In this document: positions 19,052 through 28,549 of the stretch, piece after piece | Position numbering within the stretch: the first letter of the stretch is position 1 | How the letters are laid out: each line of letters opens with the position of its first letter | From: Acidobacteriota bacterium | Lineage (GTDB): Bacteria; Acidobacteriota; Vicinamibacteria; Vicinamibacterales; UBA2999 | Assembly (NCBI GenBank): GCA_963169195.1 | Contig: CAUJDN010000115.1 | Span: 33,752-97,751, forward strand | Direction of reading: 5' to 3' | DNA: 64,000 bases | The notes under the pieces: model-generated | What the model saw: only the letters and a program-made list of their open reading frames with translations | Told to the model about the DNA's origin: nothing | The model's database searches: none | Position numbers and translations under genes: made by a program

Positions 19052-19674
19052 GCGGCGTCTCCCCCGCGGCCGGGCGCCCGGCGCTTGAAGCACGTCAGGC
19101 ACGGGTCGTGGCCCGGTCCCTCCGGCGAGGCCACCTCGACGAGGCCCGCCTGGCGCGGCACCGACAGCTGTTCCACGGGCACGTCGATGAAGAGCAGCCC
19201 CTGGTCCACGCGGAGCGCGTACTGCGGGAGGGATTGCCCCGCGTCACCCGGCGGCCCGCCTGTCGCCTTGCCGCCCGGGTCGAACGTCCCGTTGTGGCAC
19301 GGGCAGAAGTAGCGGTTGTTCTGCGGCTCCCAGTGCACCTGGCAGCCCAGGTGCGGGCACGTGCTCGAGAGCGCGATGAAGTCGGCCGCCGTCGCGCCCT
19401 CCGTCCGGCGCGTGATGTTCACCGTCCGCCCATCGGGCGTCCGATAGAGCAGCGTGCCGCCGACCGGCACGTCGCTCACGCGCGTGACGAACAGCTGCTG
19501 CACCTCGCCGACGCGCGCAGGCAGCATGAAGCGCGCGCTCAGCCACGCGAACAGGCCGTAGCCGCCGGCCAGCCCCGCCACCATGAGGGCGGACGACGTG
19601 AGGCCGAGCACGCCGCGGGCGGCGGGCTCGGGCTCGGCGGGCAGGGCAGCGTCCGTCGGGTGATCGTGGGCCAT
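19048..19674 (-). CDS. petA: Rieske [2Fe-2S] protein of the cytochrome b complex
   Basis: A 208-residue protein with one N-terminal transmembrane anchor (about residues 21-46) and a periplasmic Rieske domain. Cluster ligands are C106/H108 in STCPHLGC and C124/H127 in FCPCHNGTF, with C111 and C126 placed for the stabilising disulfide. It shuttles electrons from quinol at cytochrome b to a c-type cytochrome. The C-terminal tail beyond the domain carries an extra CLTC pair (DPCLTCFKRR), not usual for Rieske proteins. It lies between the oxidase subunit I gene (12 nt upstream) and cytochrome b. Confidence 0.92.
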   Translation of the reverse strand: MAHDHPTDAALPAEPEPAARGVLGLTSSALMVAGLAGGYGLFAWLSARFMLPARVGEVQQLFVTRVSDVPVGGTLLYRTPDGRTVNITRRTEGATAADFIALSSTCPHLGCQVHWEPQNNRYFCPCHNGTFDPGGKATGGPPGDAGQSLPQYALRVDQGLLFIDVPVEQLSVPRQAGLVEVASPEGPGHDPCLTCFKRRAPGRGGDAA

Positions 19675-19686
19675 CGGCTGGACTCG

Positions 19687-21306
19687 TCAGAACGGCGAGA
19701 AGCCCCGCGAGGGGAATCGCGCCATCGTGTGGAGGTGATAGAGCGGCTGCGCGTAGGCGATGATGATGAGCACGACCGCCACGGCCGTCCACAGGCCGAG
19801 GCGATCCCAGAGGGACGCGCCGCCGGCAGGCGCCACCAGGGGCTCGGCGTACTCGATGGGACGGGTCGCTCCGCGCGGCATCACGAACATCGTGCCGGCC
19901 AGCACGCCCACCCAGCACATGGCCGAGACGAACAGGATCACCCCGCCCGCGGCCGAGATGTTCACGAGCGGGATCCACGCCTGGGCCGCCTCGACGCCGT
20001 GGAACTCGCCGGTGTACACGCGCCGGGGCATCCCCATCAGTCCGGCGATGTGGCTGGGGATACTGAACAACTGCATGCCGACGAACCACAAGTACGGCTG
20101 CACGGCGGCCACGCGCGGCCAGACCAGGGCCCGCCCGGTGACGCGCGGCAGCATCCAGTAGCTGAAGCCCATGAAGCTGAGCGTGACGGCCGTGCCCACC
20201 GTCAGGTGGAAGTGCCCCTGCACCCAGGCCGTGTTGTGGATCATCGCGTTCATGGCGTAGGCGGCGTTGATGGCGCCGCCGAAGCCGCCCAGCGCGAAGG
20301 TGACCATCGAGAGCGCGACGCTCGAGAAGAACGGGTCGCGCCAGGGGAGCTTCCCGATCCAGCCGAAGGTGCCCGTGCCGCCGCGGACGCGGCCCGCGTG
20401 CTCGAGCGACGCGGTCACCGTGAAGGCGGTGACCAGGCTCGGGAACATGATGGCGTAGGTGGTGAAGGTGTGCAGCAGCTTCCAGCCGCCCGCGATCCCC
20501 GGGTCCGTGAACTGGTGGTGGAAGCCGACCGGCGTCGAGAAGAGGATGAACTGGATGAACACGACGCGCGTCAGCGCGTCGCTGAACAGCTTCCCGCCCG
20601 CCACGCGCGGGATCATCGTGTACCAGAGCACGTAGGCCGGCACCAGCCAGAAATAGGTCAGGGGGTGGCCGAACCACCAGAAGTAGGTCCGCGCCACGAT
20701 CGGATCGATGCGATCCACCAGCCCCACCGACCATGGCAGGATCAGGACCACCACTTCGACCGCCAGGCCCGTCGTCGCCAGGATCCAGATGATCACCGTC
20801 GTCAGCATGCCGTGCGCCGCCAGCGGCGGGCGCGCCCCCCGGTTGGCGCGCCGCCACGAGACGAAGCTGGCGATCATCACCCCGCACCAGACCCACGAGC
20901 CCGCCACCAGCAGCGTGGCGCCGATGTAGAACGCCGGATGGGCCAGCAGCGGCGGATAGAACGTGTAGAGGACCGTGCTCGTCCCAGACAGGATCGCCAC
21001 GGTCGTGATGACGGTGCCGATCGAGGCCAGCCAGAACCCCGCCCACGCCCACGCCGATCCGACAATGCGGCCCAGCGTGGTCTCGACCACCAGGTAGCCG
21101 AGCGCCATGATGAAGAACGTGGTGAACACCAGCGCCAGCAGCACGCCGTGCGCCGTCACCGACAGGTAGTAGAGGTTGGCCGTGCCGAACGGCAGCTCGA
21201 CGCCGGCGCGGGCCAGCGCCTGCATCACGGCCATCAGCGCGCCGACGGCGAACGCCGCCACGGCGACCCAGACGTGCGAGAGCACGAGCCGGACGGCTGG
21301 CGTCAT
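19687..21306 (-). CDS. cbaA: Haem-copper oxidase subunit I (ba3/B-type)
   Basis: A 539-residue integral membrane protein, catalytic subunit of an oxygen reductase. Metal ligands are visible: the low-spin haem histidine in VTAHGVLLALV, the CuB His and nearby Tyr in FGHPLTYFWLVPAYVLWY, the HH pair in TPVGFHHQF, and the last haem ligands in GHFHLTVG. The sequence context matches B-type (ba3) rather than caa3 or cbb3 oxidases, which usually have high oxygen affinity. ATG 21306 overlaps the subunit II stop by 4 nt. A longer open frame upstream is the shadow of subunit II. Confidence 0.92.
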   Translation of the reverse strand: MTPAVRLVLSHVWVAVAAFAVGALMAVMQALARAGVELPFGTANLYYLSVTAHGVLLALVFTTFFIMALGYLVVETTLGRIVGSAWAWAGFWLASIGTVITTVAILSGTSTVLYTFYPPLLAHPAFYIGATLLVAGSWVWCGVMIASFVSWRRANRGARPPLAAHGMLTTVIIWILATTGLAVEVVVLILPWSVGLVDRIDPIVARTYFWWFGHPLTYFWLVPAYVLWYTMIPRVAGGKLFSDALTRVVFIQFILFSTPVGFHHQFTDPGIAGGWKLLHTFTTYAIMFPSLVTAFTVTASLEHAGRVRGGTGTFGWIGKLPWRDPFFSSVALSMVTFALGGFGGAINAAYAMNAMIHNTAWVQGHFHLTVGTAVTLSFMGFSYWMLPRVTGRALVWPRVAAVQPYLWFVGMQLFSIPSHIAGLMGMPRRVYTGEFHGVEAAQAWIPLVNISAAGGVILFVSAMCWVGVLAGTMFVMPRGATRPIEYAEPLVAPAGGASLWDRLGLWTAVAVVLIIIAYAQPLYHLHTMARFPSRGFSPF

Positions 21307-21779
21307 GGCGCCGCCTCGACCACGATCGTGCTGTACATGTTGTGGTGGCCCAGCCCGCAGTACTCGTTGCACACGACCAGGTACTCGCCGGGCGTGGTGA
21401 AGGTGGTCGTCGCCTCGCTCACATAGCCGGGCGCAACCGTGAGGTTCACGTTCGTGCCGACGATCTGGAACCCGTGCAGCACGTCCGGGCTGGTGATGCG
21501 GAAGCGCACCGGACGCCCCACCGGCAGTCGGACCACGTCGGGCTTGAACGCGTAGAACTCGGCGCGCATGACGACCGTGAGGCCGCCGTCCGGGGCCGTC
21601 CGGATGCCCGGGGTGGCGAACTCGGTGGCGACGTCCAGGGTCTCGGGATCGATCGTCTCGACGTGGCTGGGCGGATGCGCCCCGCCGGAGACGGCCGTGA
21701 CCACGATGGCCACCAGGAACAGGGCCAGCATCCCGGTCGCCGCCCACATCCAGAAGCGCTCGTAGCGGTCAACCTGCAT
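21303..21779 (-). CDS. cbaB: ba3-type oxidase subunit II (CuA)
   Basis: A 158-residue protein with a single N-terminal transmembrane helix (about residues 13-33) and a periplasmic CuA cupredoxin domain. The CuA ligands are in CNEYCGLGHHNM (Cys, Cys, His, Met) with the first His in DVLHGFQIV. It accepts electrons from cytochrome c or a multihaem protein and passes them to subunit I. The short length with one helix is typical of ba3 oxidases. It overlaps cbaA by 4 nt. Confidence 0.92.
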   Translation of the reverse strand: MQVDRYERFWMWAATGMLALFLVAIVVTAVSGGAHPPSHVETIDPETLDVATEFATPGIRTAPDGGLTVVMRAEFYAFKPDVVRLPVGRPVRFRITSPDVLHGFQIVGTNVNLTVAPGYVSEATTTFTTPGEYLVVCNEYCGLGHHNMYSTIVVEAAP

Positions 21780-21788
21780 GGGGCCCCA

Positions 21789-21926
21789 CTAGTGCGTGCC
21801 CCTGGGCACGAAGAGGCCGAAGAAGAGGGCCAGCCAGCCGAGCACGACGAGCACACCGAATGCGGACACGATGATGAGGGTGCCTCGCGGTTCGTGGAAG
21901 GGTTCCTGATCGCTCGGCTGCGTCAT
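21789..21926 (-). CDS. Small single-helix oxidase subunit (subunit IIa-like)
   Basis: A 45-residue protein with one transmembrane helix (about residues 16-37, LIIVSAFGVLVVLGWLALFFG) placed directly upstream of oxidase subunits II and I. ba3 oxidases contain exactly such a one-helix subunit IIa that completes the fold of the short subunit II. ATG 21926 is chosen over a longer GC-rich extension. It appears to be the first gene of the respiratory operon. Confidence 0.75.
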   Translation of the reverse strand: MTQPSDQEPFHEPRGTLIIVSAFGVLVVLGWLALFFGLFVPRGTH

Positions 21927-22132
21927 CGGCTCACTCGCCCGCGACGGGCGCGACACCGCCCGGCCGGAAAATCGCACACGCCCAGCACCGTGGGAGAGGA
22001 GTATATAGGACGGGTTCTACAAAGACATCTCAGCCATTCGTCGGAATCGCCGCGGGCGAGACGCGAGGCGCCCGGGCACGCGGCGATCGGGCGGGACGGC
22101 CGGACGGGCTGGGGCTGCGGGCCGTGGGCCGC

Positions 22133-22558
22133 TCAGGCGGCGCGCTCGAGCCAGCCGCGCATCTCGGCGCGGCGCACGACACCCGCCTGCTGGAAGACGA
22201 CCTCGCCGTCCTTGAGCACGACGAAGTTCGGAATGCCCTGCACGCCGTACCGGGCGGCGAGATCGGGATGCCGATCCGTGTCCACCTTGAGCACGAGGGC
22301 ACGGCCGGCCATCTCGGCCGCCACGGCCGCCACCTCGGGCGCGGCCATCCGGCACGGCGCGCACCAGGCGGCCCAGAAATCCACGAGCACCGGCACCGTC
22401 GCGCCCTGGACGATGTCCTCGAAGAGCGCGGCGTCGGCCTCGATGGGCTCAGCCAGGGGCGGAAACGCCGTCTTGCACGCGCCGCAGCGGACGGCGTCAC
22501 CCAGGCGGGTCGCGGGGATGCGGTTCTTCCGTCCGCACGACGGACACGGTCGGATCAT
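22133..22558 (-). CDS. trxC: Thioredoxin 2-type protein with zinc ribbon
   Basis: A 141-residue thioredoxin. The N-terminal 30 residues carry a zinc-ribbon pair of CXXC motifs (CPSCG and CGACK) as in TrxC, followed by a thioredoxin domain with the active site WCAPC and the cis-proline loop GIPNFVVLKDG. It reduces protein disulfides in the cytoplasm and is often linked to oxidative stress. ATG 22558 is chosen because AGGAGA lies 6 nt upstream; the ATG 18 nt earlier lacks a site. Confidence 0.92.
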   Translation of the reverse strand: MIRPCPSCGRKNRIPATRLGDAVRCGACKTAFPPLAEPIEADAALFEDIVQGATVPVLVDFWAAWCAPCRMAAPEVAAVAAEMAGRALVLKVDTDRHPDLAARYGVQGIPNFVVLKDGEVVFQQAGVVRRAEMRGWLERAA

Positions 22559-22618
22559 CGGCGTCTCCTGCTCCATCAGACCGAGAGATGCGGAAACCGT
22601 CCGCCCGGTGACAGCCGC

Positions 22619-23170
22619 TCAGGGCGCCGCGAGCCCCGGCGAGCCTGCCGGCGGCGGCACTTCGAACGCGTTCAGCGTGAATGCGACCATCGTGTAGTAG
22701 CCGACCAGGGCCACCAGCTCGACGACAGCCTTCTGGCCGACGGCCAGCACGGCGGCGCGGTACACCTCCTCGGGCACCCGGCCCGATTCCACCAGCGTCG
22801 AGGCGAACCTGAAGACCGCGAGGTCGGTCTCGTCCTCGAGCGTCGGCTCCCGCCGCTCCGCGATGGCTTCGACGACATCGTCCGGCACGCCGGCCCTGTC
22901 CGCCTCGATCCGGTGCACGGCCCATTCGTAGTGGCACGTCCAGTGCCGCGCGACCACGAGGATGGCCAGCTCCGACCACCGCGGCCCGAGCGTGGTCTCG
23001 TAGCGCACCAGCTCGCCGAGCTTCTGTGCGCGCGCCGCCAGATCGGGGCTGTGCAGCCAGACGAGGACATTGGCCGGCACCGAGCCGCGGCGACCGGCGA
23101 CCGTCTTGGCGTAGACGGCGCGCTGGTCGGGCTTCATGGTCTCGAGGGTGGGCAGGACGAGTCTGGGCAT
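22619..23170 (-). CDS. Carboxymuconolactone decarboxylase (CMD)-family protein
   Basis: A 183-residue all-helical protein of the CMD/AhpD superfamily. The core motif is WTCHYEWAVHRIEADRAGVPDDVVEAI, with Cys, Glu and His placed as in CMD-type proteins; the second cysteine needed for AhpD peroxidase activity is missing, so a decarboxylase-like or unknown reaction is more likely than alkylhydroperoxidase activity. It sits between a thioredoxin gene and an exported propeller gene on the same strand with short gaps, but a shared pathway is not evident. Confidence 0.8.
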   Translation of the reverse strand: MPRLVLPTLETMKPDQRAVYAKTVAGRRGSVPANVLVWLHSPDLAARAQKLGELVRYETTLGPRWSELAILVVARHWTCHYEWAVHRIEADRAGVPDDVVEAIAERREPTLEDETDLAVFRFASTLVESGRVPEEVYRAAVLAVGQKAVVELVALVGYYTMVAFTLNAFEVPPPAGSPGLAAP

Positions 23171-23182
23171 CGTGGTCGCGCG

Positions 23183-24616
23183 TCACCGAAGGCGAATCCG
23201 GCGCACGACAAGCTCGGCCGGTTCGCGGGCCGGCGTCGCGCCGGCGGGCGGGGGGGAAGATGATTGTAAGCCCATCGCGACGAACGACAGATCATCGCCG
23301 GACACCGCGAGGAAGACAGGGCCGGCGGCGCCCTCGATCCGGGCATCGAACCGCGTGGCCGCCCGGACCGAGCGGCCCCGGCCGGCCAGGTCGAGCCGCA
23401 CGATGCGGCGCACGCCGTCGGCCTCCGCCTGGAGGCCGACGAGCCCGTCGCGGTAGGTCCGGATGCACTCGAAGCCGGCCAGGCTGATCCCGGCTGGCGT
23501 GGCGACGGCGCTCACCCGCGCCGGGGACAGCTCGACACGCGACAATCCGCCCTGGTGCGCGACGAGCCACGCGCCGTCCGCCGCCGGGGCCAGGCTCGTG
23601 GCGCCCTCCAGCTTCGCCTGCACGACGGCTTCGATGATCGACGCCCCGGGTCGCAGGCGGTGCACACCGCCGGTGCCGTCGAGCACGATGACGGCGCCGT
23701 CCGCGGTGACGGCCAGGTCAACCGGAAGGACGGGCGTCTCGCGCGGCTCGAACCGGAAGGAACGAAGCGGGCGCCCGGAGATGAGCTGCAGCTTGTGCAG
23801 CGCGGCCGTGGCGCCTTCCGGGTCCGCACTCGCGACCCACAGGTCGCCGCGCCTGGTGTCGATGGCCAGGGCACGCACGTCCTGGAATCCCGCCGACTCG
23901 GCGCGCACCAGGTCCACCCCGTGGTCCAGGCCCTCGCCCACGACGCGGAGCTTGCGGCCGTCGCGGTCGCCGAAGAGGTAGCGGCGCGACACCGCGTCGT
24001 ACGCGAGCCCGGCGGCGACGAAGGCGTCGGTCCTGAAGCGGGCGGCTTCCTCGACGGGAGCCGCCAGATCGACGGTCGCGTCGGCGCGGGGCGCGTCCGT
24101 GCGTGGCGTGTCGGCGGGCGGAGGCCCTTCGGCGCGCCGGGGAATCGGCCCCGGCGTCGGCGTCTCCGGCCTCGCCGCCTCCGGCGTCTTCGTCTCCTCG
24201 GGCGTTGCCGCCGCGATCGCCTCGCTCGCCCCCGCGCGGGCCACGAGGGCTTCCACGTCGGCCCAGCCCGGCAGTGCGCGCATCCGCTCCAGTTCCGGGT
24301 GCGCCTGCGCCTCGGTGGCGATGCCGCGCTCGGCGAGGCGGCGCACCATGACGAGCGCGTCCTGCGGCCGTCCCGCCAGGCTCTGCGCGCGGGCCAGCAG
24401 GAACATCAGCGCCGCATCGTCTTTCGGGCCGCGCTGCACGGCGCGCCACGCGAGGTCGAGCGCGCGCTCGACCGAGCCTGCGGCGATGGCCTGTTCCACC
24501 TGGTCGCGGCAGTCCTGCCAGGTCGAGCAGCCGGGTGGATTGGAGGATTGAGCCTGGGCGTGGCCGGTGAGAACCAGCCACGCTCCCAGCAGGAGAAACC
24601 GTGCGTCGCGCGGCAT
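23183..24616 (-). CDS. Exported protein with TPR-like N-terminus and beta-propeller
   Basis: A 477-residue protein with a Sec signal (residues 1-22, cleavage near AQAQ). Residues 30-130 are helical and TPR-like (AGSVERALDLAWRAVQRGPKDDAALMFLLARAQ), followed by a Pro/Ala-rich linker (about 131-190) and a C-terminal segment of repeated short strands with DGxxxVLDGTG-type turns, suggesting a six-bladed NHL/SMP-30-like propeller. No catalytic residues can be assigned. It is likely a periplasmic scaffold or sensor. It is followed by the CMD-family gene 12 nt downstream. Confidence 0.6.
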   Translation of the reverse strand: MPRDARFLLLGAWLVLTGHAQAQSSNPPGCSTWQDCRDQVEQAIAAGSVERALDLAWRAVQRGPKDDAALMFLLARAQSLAGRPQDALVMVRRLAERGIATEAQAHPELERMRALPGWADVEALVARAGASEAIAAATPEETKTPEAARPETPTPGPIPRRAEGPPPADTPRTDAPRADATVDLAAPVEEAARFRTDAFVAAGLAYDAVSRRYLFGDRDGRKLRVVGEGLDHGVDLVRAESAGFQDVRALAIDTRRGDLWVASADPEGATAALHKLQLISGRPLRSFRFEPRETPVLPVDLAVTADGAVIVLDGTGGVHRLRPGASIIEAVVQAKLEGATSLAPAADGAWLVAHQGGLSRVELSPARVSAVATPAGISLAGFECIRTYRDGLVGLQAEADGVRRIVRLDLAGRGRSVRAATRFDARIEGAAGPVFLAVSGDDLSFVAMGLQSSSPPPAGATPAREPAELVVRRIRLR

Positions 24617-24768
24617 GCCCTCTCATCGTCGGCGAAATGGGGAGCCATCCGCAATCCGGCGCGCGCGAGGAGGGCGTGGTGGCCCGGGAGCCCACGCACG
24701 ACGCCGACCGAGACGATCGCACGGCCGTGAGGTCGCTGCCGGCCGCGACCTCACGCCCCCCGCCTCGC

Positions 24769-27700
24769 CTACGGCTTCACCGAAATCGTGCCGACCCCGG
24801 CGCGCGTCAGCGCCGCAGAGAAGGCGGGCAGCGTCTTGGTCAGAATCTCCTGCCACTCCCCGTCGCGTGTGGCCCACTCCGCATCGAGGTCGGTCACCCG
24901 GGCACGGATGCCATCGGTCACCGTGGGGTCCGTGCCGTCGAGCTGCTCGGCGACGTACAGGTAGTGCGCGTTCAACTGGTTCCGGAAGTTGATGACGTCC
25001 TGGAACGTCTTCTGCCGGCTCTGGATGGCCTCGTTCTCCCAGGCCGTGAGCGCTGCGGTCAGGTTCCCGGCCACCTCCCGGATGGCGGCGGCCTGCGGAT
25101 GCCGCGCGTTGCGCTCGACGATGGCGGTGGCCTGGTCGCGCAGATCGCGAAGGGTGACGACGCGACGGTGGATCTCGCCGACGCGCGCGTGAATCGCGGC
25201 CAGCAGGGTCTGCTGCTCGACGAAGGTGGCCTCGGTCAGGCTCGTGCGCGGGTCGGGGAGCACGCGCAGCGACTGCTCGGCGGTGTGCGTGCCCATCGTC
25301 AGGCGCACGCGGTAGGTGCCCGGACCGACGCGGTAGCCCTGCAGGTTGCCGTTGATGTACTGCCCGGGCACGGTGTCGATGGGCGCGGTCCGCATGTCCC
25401 ACACGAAGCGGTTGAGGCCGGCGGAAGCCGGCAACCTCGCCGCCGGGGCGCCGATCGTCCCCGCCTGCGGCGGCGCGGCCGACGTCAACCGCCGCACCAC
25501 CTTGCCCGCGCCGTCGAGGACCTCCATCACGAGCGTCTCGCTCCCGCCCGGCGGCGCGGCCAGCGCGTAGTAGAGGACGGCACCGGCGGGGGCATTCTGG
25601 CCAACGGCAGGATCCTGCGTGCGCCCCTGCGGCACCGGCCAGCGCACGGCCGGCGCCGGCGCGTACAGGTGCAGCGCCCGGCCGGCCACGCCGGCCTCCA
25701 GGCTCCGGAGCGGCGTCACGTCGTCCAGGATCCAGAACGCGCGCCCCTGGGTCGAGGCCACCAGGTCGCGGTCGTGCACGCGCAGGTCCGTGACGGGGAC
25801 GATTGGCAGGTTGCGCTGCAGGGACTGCCACGTGCGGCCGCCGTTGAACGAGACGTGCGCGCCGGTTTCGGTGCCCGCGTAGAGCAGGTCGCGCCGCACC
25901 GGATCCTCGCGGACGACGCGCACGAACGAGCCGTCGGGCAGCCCCGCCACCAGCCGCTCCCAGCTGCGCCCGCCATCGCGCGTCTTGAAGACGTGCGGCG
26001 TGAAGTCGTTGCGCTTGTAGCCGGTGACGGCGAGATAGACGGTGGACGGATCGTGCGGCGAGATCTCGATGGCGTTGACCTGGAACTCGCCCATGTCCTT
26101 CGGCGTGACGTTCGACCACTGCTTCCCGCCGTCGCGCGTGACGTGCACCAGCCCGTCGTCGGTGCCGACCCAGATCGTGCCCGCGTCGGCGGGCGACTCG
26201 GCGACGTAGAAGATCGTGTTGTAGACCTCGCCGCCGGCGCCTTCGTTGGTGATGGGCGCGCCGCCCGGGCCCTGGGTGGCCGGGTCGTTGCGGGTGAGGT
26301 CCGGGCTGATCGGGGTCCACGAGTTGCCGCGATCCGAGGACCGGAACAGGTGGTTGCCGGCGTGGTAGATGACCGACGGGTTGTGCCGCGACACGAGGAT
26401 GGGTGCGTTCCAGTTGAAGCGGTACTTCTGCTCGTTCGACGGCTCGCCCAGTCCGAGCGAGGCGTAGGCCATGACGTTGCGCGTCGCGCCGGTCGCGCGC
26501 GACCACTCGGTGATGATGCCCTGGTAGCAGCCGGCGTAGACGTAGTCCGGGGCGGCGGGGTTGAAGGCCGCATAGGCGCTCTCGCACCCGCCGACCGGGT
26601 GCCAGTCCGTGCTCCCGATGCCGGCGCCGCTCGACCGCGAGGCGATGCCGACGCTGCTGTTGTCCTGCTGCCCGCCGTACACCCAGTACGGGGCGCGCGC
26701 GTCGGTGTTCACCCGGTAGAACTGCGCCGTCGGCTGGTTGGCCTGCGTCGACCAGGCGCGCCCGCCGTCGAGCGACACGTTGGCGCCGCCGTCGTTGGCG
26801 TTGATCATCCAGCGCGAGTTGCGCGGGTTGATCCACAGCCCGTGGTTGTCACCATGAGGCGTGGGCACGTTGACGAACGTCCGGCCGGCGTCGATGGACT
26901 TCAGCATCGGCGCGTTGAGCACGTAGACCGTGTCGGCGTCGCCGGGATCGGCGAAGACGTTGATGTAGTACCACGCGCGCGTGCGCAGGACGCGCTCCTC
27001 GTTCACCAGCTGCCAGGTCGCCCCGCCGTCGTCGGATCGGAACAGCCCGCCGTCCTCCGCTTCGATCAGCGTGAACACGCGCTCCGGGCGCGCTCGCGAT
27101 ACCGAGACGGCCACCTTCCCCATCAGCCGCGGCAGCCCGGCGGTGAGCTTCGTCCACGTCGCGCCGGCGTCGGTCGACTTGTAGAGACCGCTGCCCGGCC
27201 CGCCGCTCCGCACCCGCCAGGGCAGCCGCTGGTGATCCCAGTAGGCCGCGTAGAGGATCCGCGGGTTGGTCATGTCCATCGCCAGGTCGCTCGCGCCCGT
27301 CGTGTCGTTCACCGTGTGCACGAGCGTCCAGGAATCGCCGCCGGTGGTGCTGCGGTAGATCCCGCGTTCGGGGTTGGGCCCCCACGGGCTGCCCTGCGCG
27401 GCCACGTACACGACGTCGGCGTTCGACGGGTGGACGACGATCATCGAGATGTGCCGCGTCTTCTCGAGGCCGAGATGGACCCAGGTCCGCCCGGCGTCGG
27501 TGGAGCGGTAGACGCCGTCGCCGTGCGAGGTCGCGACCCCCCGGACCGGCGCCTCGCCCATGCCGACGTAGACGACGTTCGGATCCGACTCGGCGACGGC
27601 GATGGCCCCCACCGAGCCGGTCTTCATGTAGCCGTCGGAGACGTTGCGCCAGGTGAGGCCGGCGTCCTCGGTCTTCCACACGCCGCCGCCGGTGGCGCCC

Positions 27701-27921
27701 ATGTAATAGACGAGCGGGTCGCCCGGCACGCCGGCGACGGTCGTGGCGCGGCCGCCGCGGAAGGGGCCGATATTGCGCCATTCGAGCGCCTTGTAGGCCG
27801 CGGCATCGATCGGGGGAGAGGTCGCCGGCCCCTGGGCAAGGCCGCTCGCGGCCCCGCCCGACAGCAGGAGCACACAGGCACACCACGTGAGCCGATTACG
27901 AAAGGGTCGGGCAACAGACAC
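24769..27921 (-). CDS. Exported VPS10/BNR-repeat (sortilin-like) protein
   Basis: A 1050-residue protein with a signal peptide (about residues 1-30). Residues 45-700 contain many BNR/sialidase-type repeats of the form S-x-D-x-G-x-T-W (for example [40 protein letters not shown]), which build the ten-bladed propeller of the VPS10/sortilin family. The last 250 residues form a separate beta plus coiled-coil-like helical region. Proteins like this are abundant in Acidobacteriota and are often labelled glycosyl hydrolases, but a catalytic site is not evident; binding of exported ligands is as likely. It stands alone between gaps of about 150-190 bp. Confidence 0.8.
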   Translation of the reverse strand: MSVARPFRNRLTWCACVLLLSGGAASGLAQGPATSPPIDAAAYKALEWRNIGPFRGGRATTVAGVPGDPLVYYMGATGGGVWKTEDAGLTWRNVSDGYMKTGSVGAIAVAESDPNVVYVGMGEAPVRGVATSHGDGVYRSTDAGRTWVHLGLEKTRHISMIVVHPSNADVVYVAAQGSPWGPNPERGIYRSTTGGDSWTLVHTVNDTTGASDLAMDMTNPRILYAAYWDHQRLPWRVRSGGPGSGLYKSTDAGATWTKLTAGLPRLMGKVAVSVSRARPERVFTLIEAEDGGLFRSDDGGATWQLVNEERVLRTRAWYYINVFADPGDADTVYVLNAPMLKSIDAGRTFVNVPTPHGDNHGLWINPRNSRWMINANDGGANVSLDGGRAWSTQANQPTAQFYRVNTDARAPYWVYGGQQDNSSVGIASRSSGAGIGSTDWHPVGGCESAYAAFNPAAPDYVYAGCYQGIITEWSRATGATRNVMAYASLGLGEPSNEQKYRFNWNAPILVSRHNPSVIYHAGNHLFRSSDRGNSWTPISPDLTRNDPATQGPGGAPITNEGAGGEVYNTIFYVAESPADAGTIWVGTDDGLVHVTRDGGKQWSNVTPKDMGEFQVNAIEISPHDPSTVYLAVTGYKRNDFTPHVFKTRDGGRSWERLVAGLPDGSFVRVVREDPVRRDLLYAGTETGAHVSFNGGRTWQSLQRNLPIVPVTDLRVHDRDLVASTQGRAFWILDDVTPLRSLEAGVAGRALHLYAPAPAVRWPVPQGRTQDPAVGQNAPAGAVLYYALAAPPGGSETLVMEVLDGAGKVVRRLTSAAPPQAGTIGAPAARLPASAGLNRFVWDMRTAPIDTVPGQYINGNLQGYRVGPGTYRVRLTMGTHTAEQSLRVLPDPRTSLTEATFVEQQTLLAAIHARVGEIHRRVVTLRDLRDQATAIVERNARHPQAAAIREVAGNLTAALTAWENEAIQSRQKTFQDVINFRNQLNAHYLYVAEQLDGTDPTVTDGIRARVTDLDAEWATRDGEWQEILTKTLPAFSAALTRAGVGTISVKP

Positions 27922-28113
27922 GTCTCACCTCCACACGGACAGCCCCCGGGAGGCTAGGCGCTCCTCAGGGGCATGCCTATGACGCCGGTCATACATCCCG
28001 CACCCGTCGGCGGATAGGGTACCCGCGCCGGCGGCGCCCGTCTGCCGGCAGGACCTCGGTGCCGGCTCGGGCCGGCGTCGGGGCGGCCGGTAGTGGGCGG
28101 CAAGGAGGATCCG

Positions 28114-28455
28114 ATGCGAAGGCAACTCGTGGTTCTGCTCCTCTGCTCGATTGGGCTGGCCGGCTGCACCCGCAGCCTGCAGGGACACTGGTCAGGCACC
28201 TCCGACTACTTCAACGCGCCGTTCACGCTCGACATCACACAGGCCGCCGACGGGCGTCTCTCCGGCACCTACCAGGACCAGCACGACAAGGGATCCGTGG
28301 ACGGCACCTACAACGGCGAGCCCACCTGCACGTTCCGGGTCAACTTCGGCGATACGGGGCTGATGTTCGACGGGACCTTCGACGGCACGAAGCGCGTCGT
28401 CGGGACGCTGCGCCGGACGGGCGGGCAGCACGGCTTCGAGATGACCAAGCCATGA
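28114..28455 (+). CDS. Small lipoprotein
   Basis: A 113-residue lipoprotein: residues 1-17 form a lipoprotein signal with lipobox LAGC (C18). The mature part is a single beta-rich domain with repeated G-x-W/S/T-G-T-Y patterns (GHWSGTSDYF, GRLSGTYQD, GSVDGTYNG, GTFDGTKRVVGTL), like small calycin or META-type folds. AGGAGGA lies 5 nt before ATG 28114, one of the strongest ribosome binding sites in the window. Function unknown. Confidence 0.75.
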   Translation: MRRQLVVLLLCSIGLAGCTRSLQGHWSGTSDYFNAPFTLDITQAADGRLSGTYQDQHDKGSVDGTYNGEPTCTFRVNFGDTGLMFDGTFDGTKRVVGTLRRTGGQHGFEMTKP

Positions 28456-28549
28456 CGCGGCTCCCGTCTCGAACCGCGGCACGAAGGCGACCGCCGGTCG
28501 AGCGATGAATCCCCTGGTCGGGGCGTCCGGCGTCGAGGCCCGGCCGCGT

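Noticed and set aside
15941..19312. A 1123-codon plus-strand open frame across the cytochrome cluster
   Set aside because: It is antisense to napA-upstream, octahaem, cytochrome b and Rieske genes that have unmistakable motifs; its composition is His/Arg/Val-rich low complexity typical of a shadow frame in GC-rich DNA.
24601..27957. A 1118-codon plus-strand frame opposite the VPS10/BNR protein
   Set aside because: Shadow of the real gene on the minus strand, whose BNR repeats and signal peptide are clear; no recognisable domain in the antisense translation.
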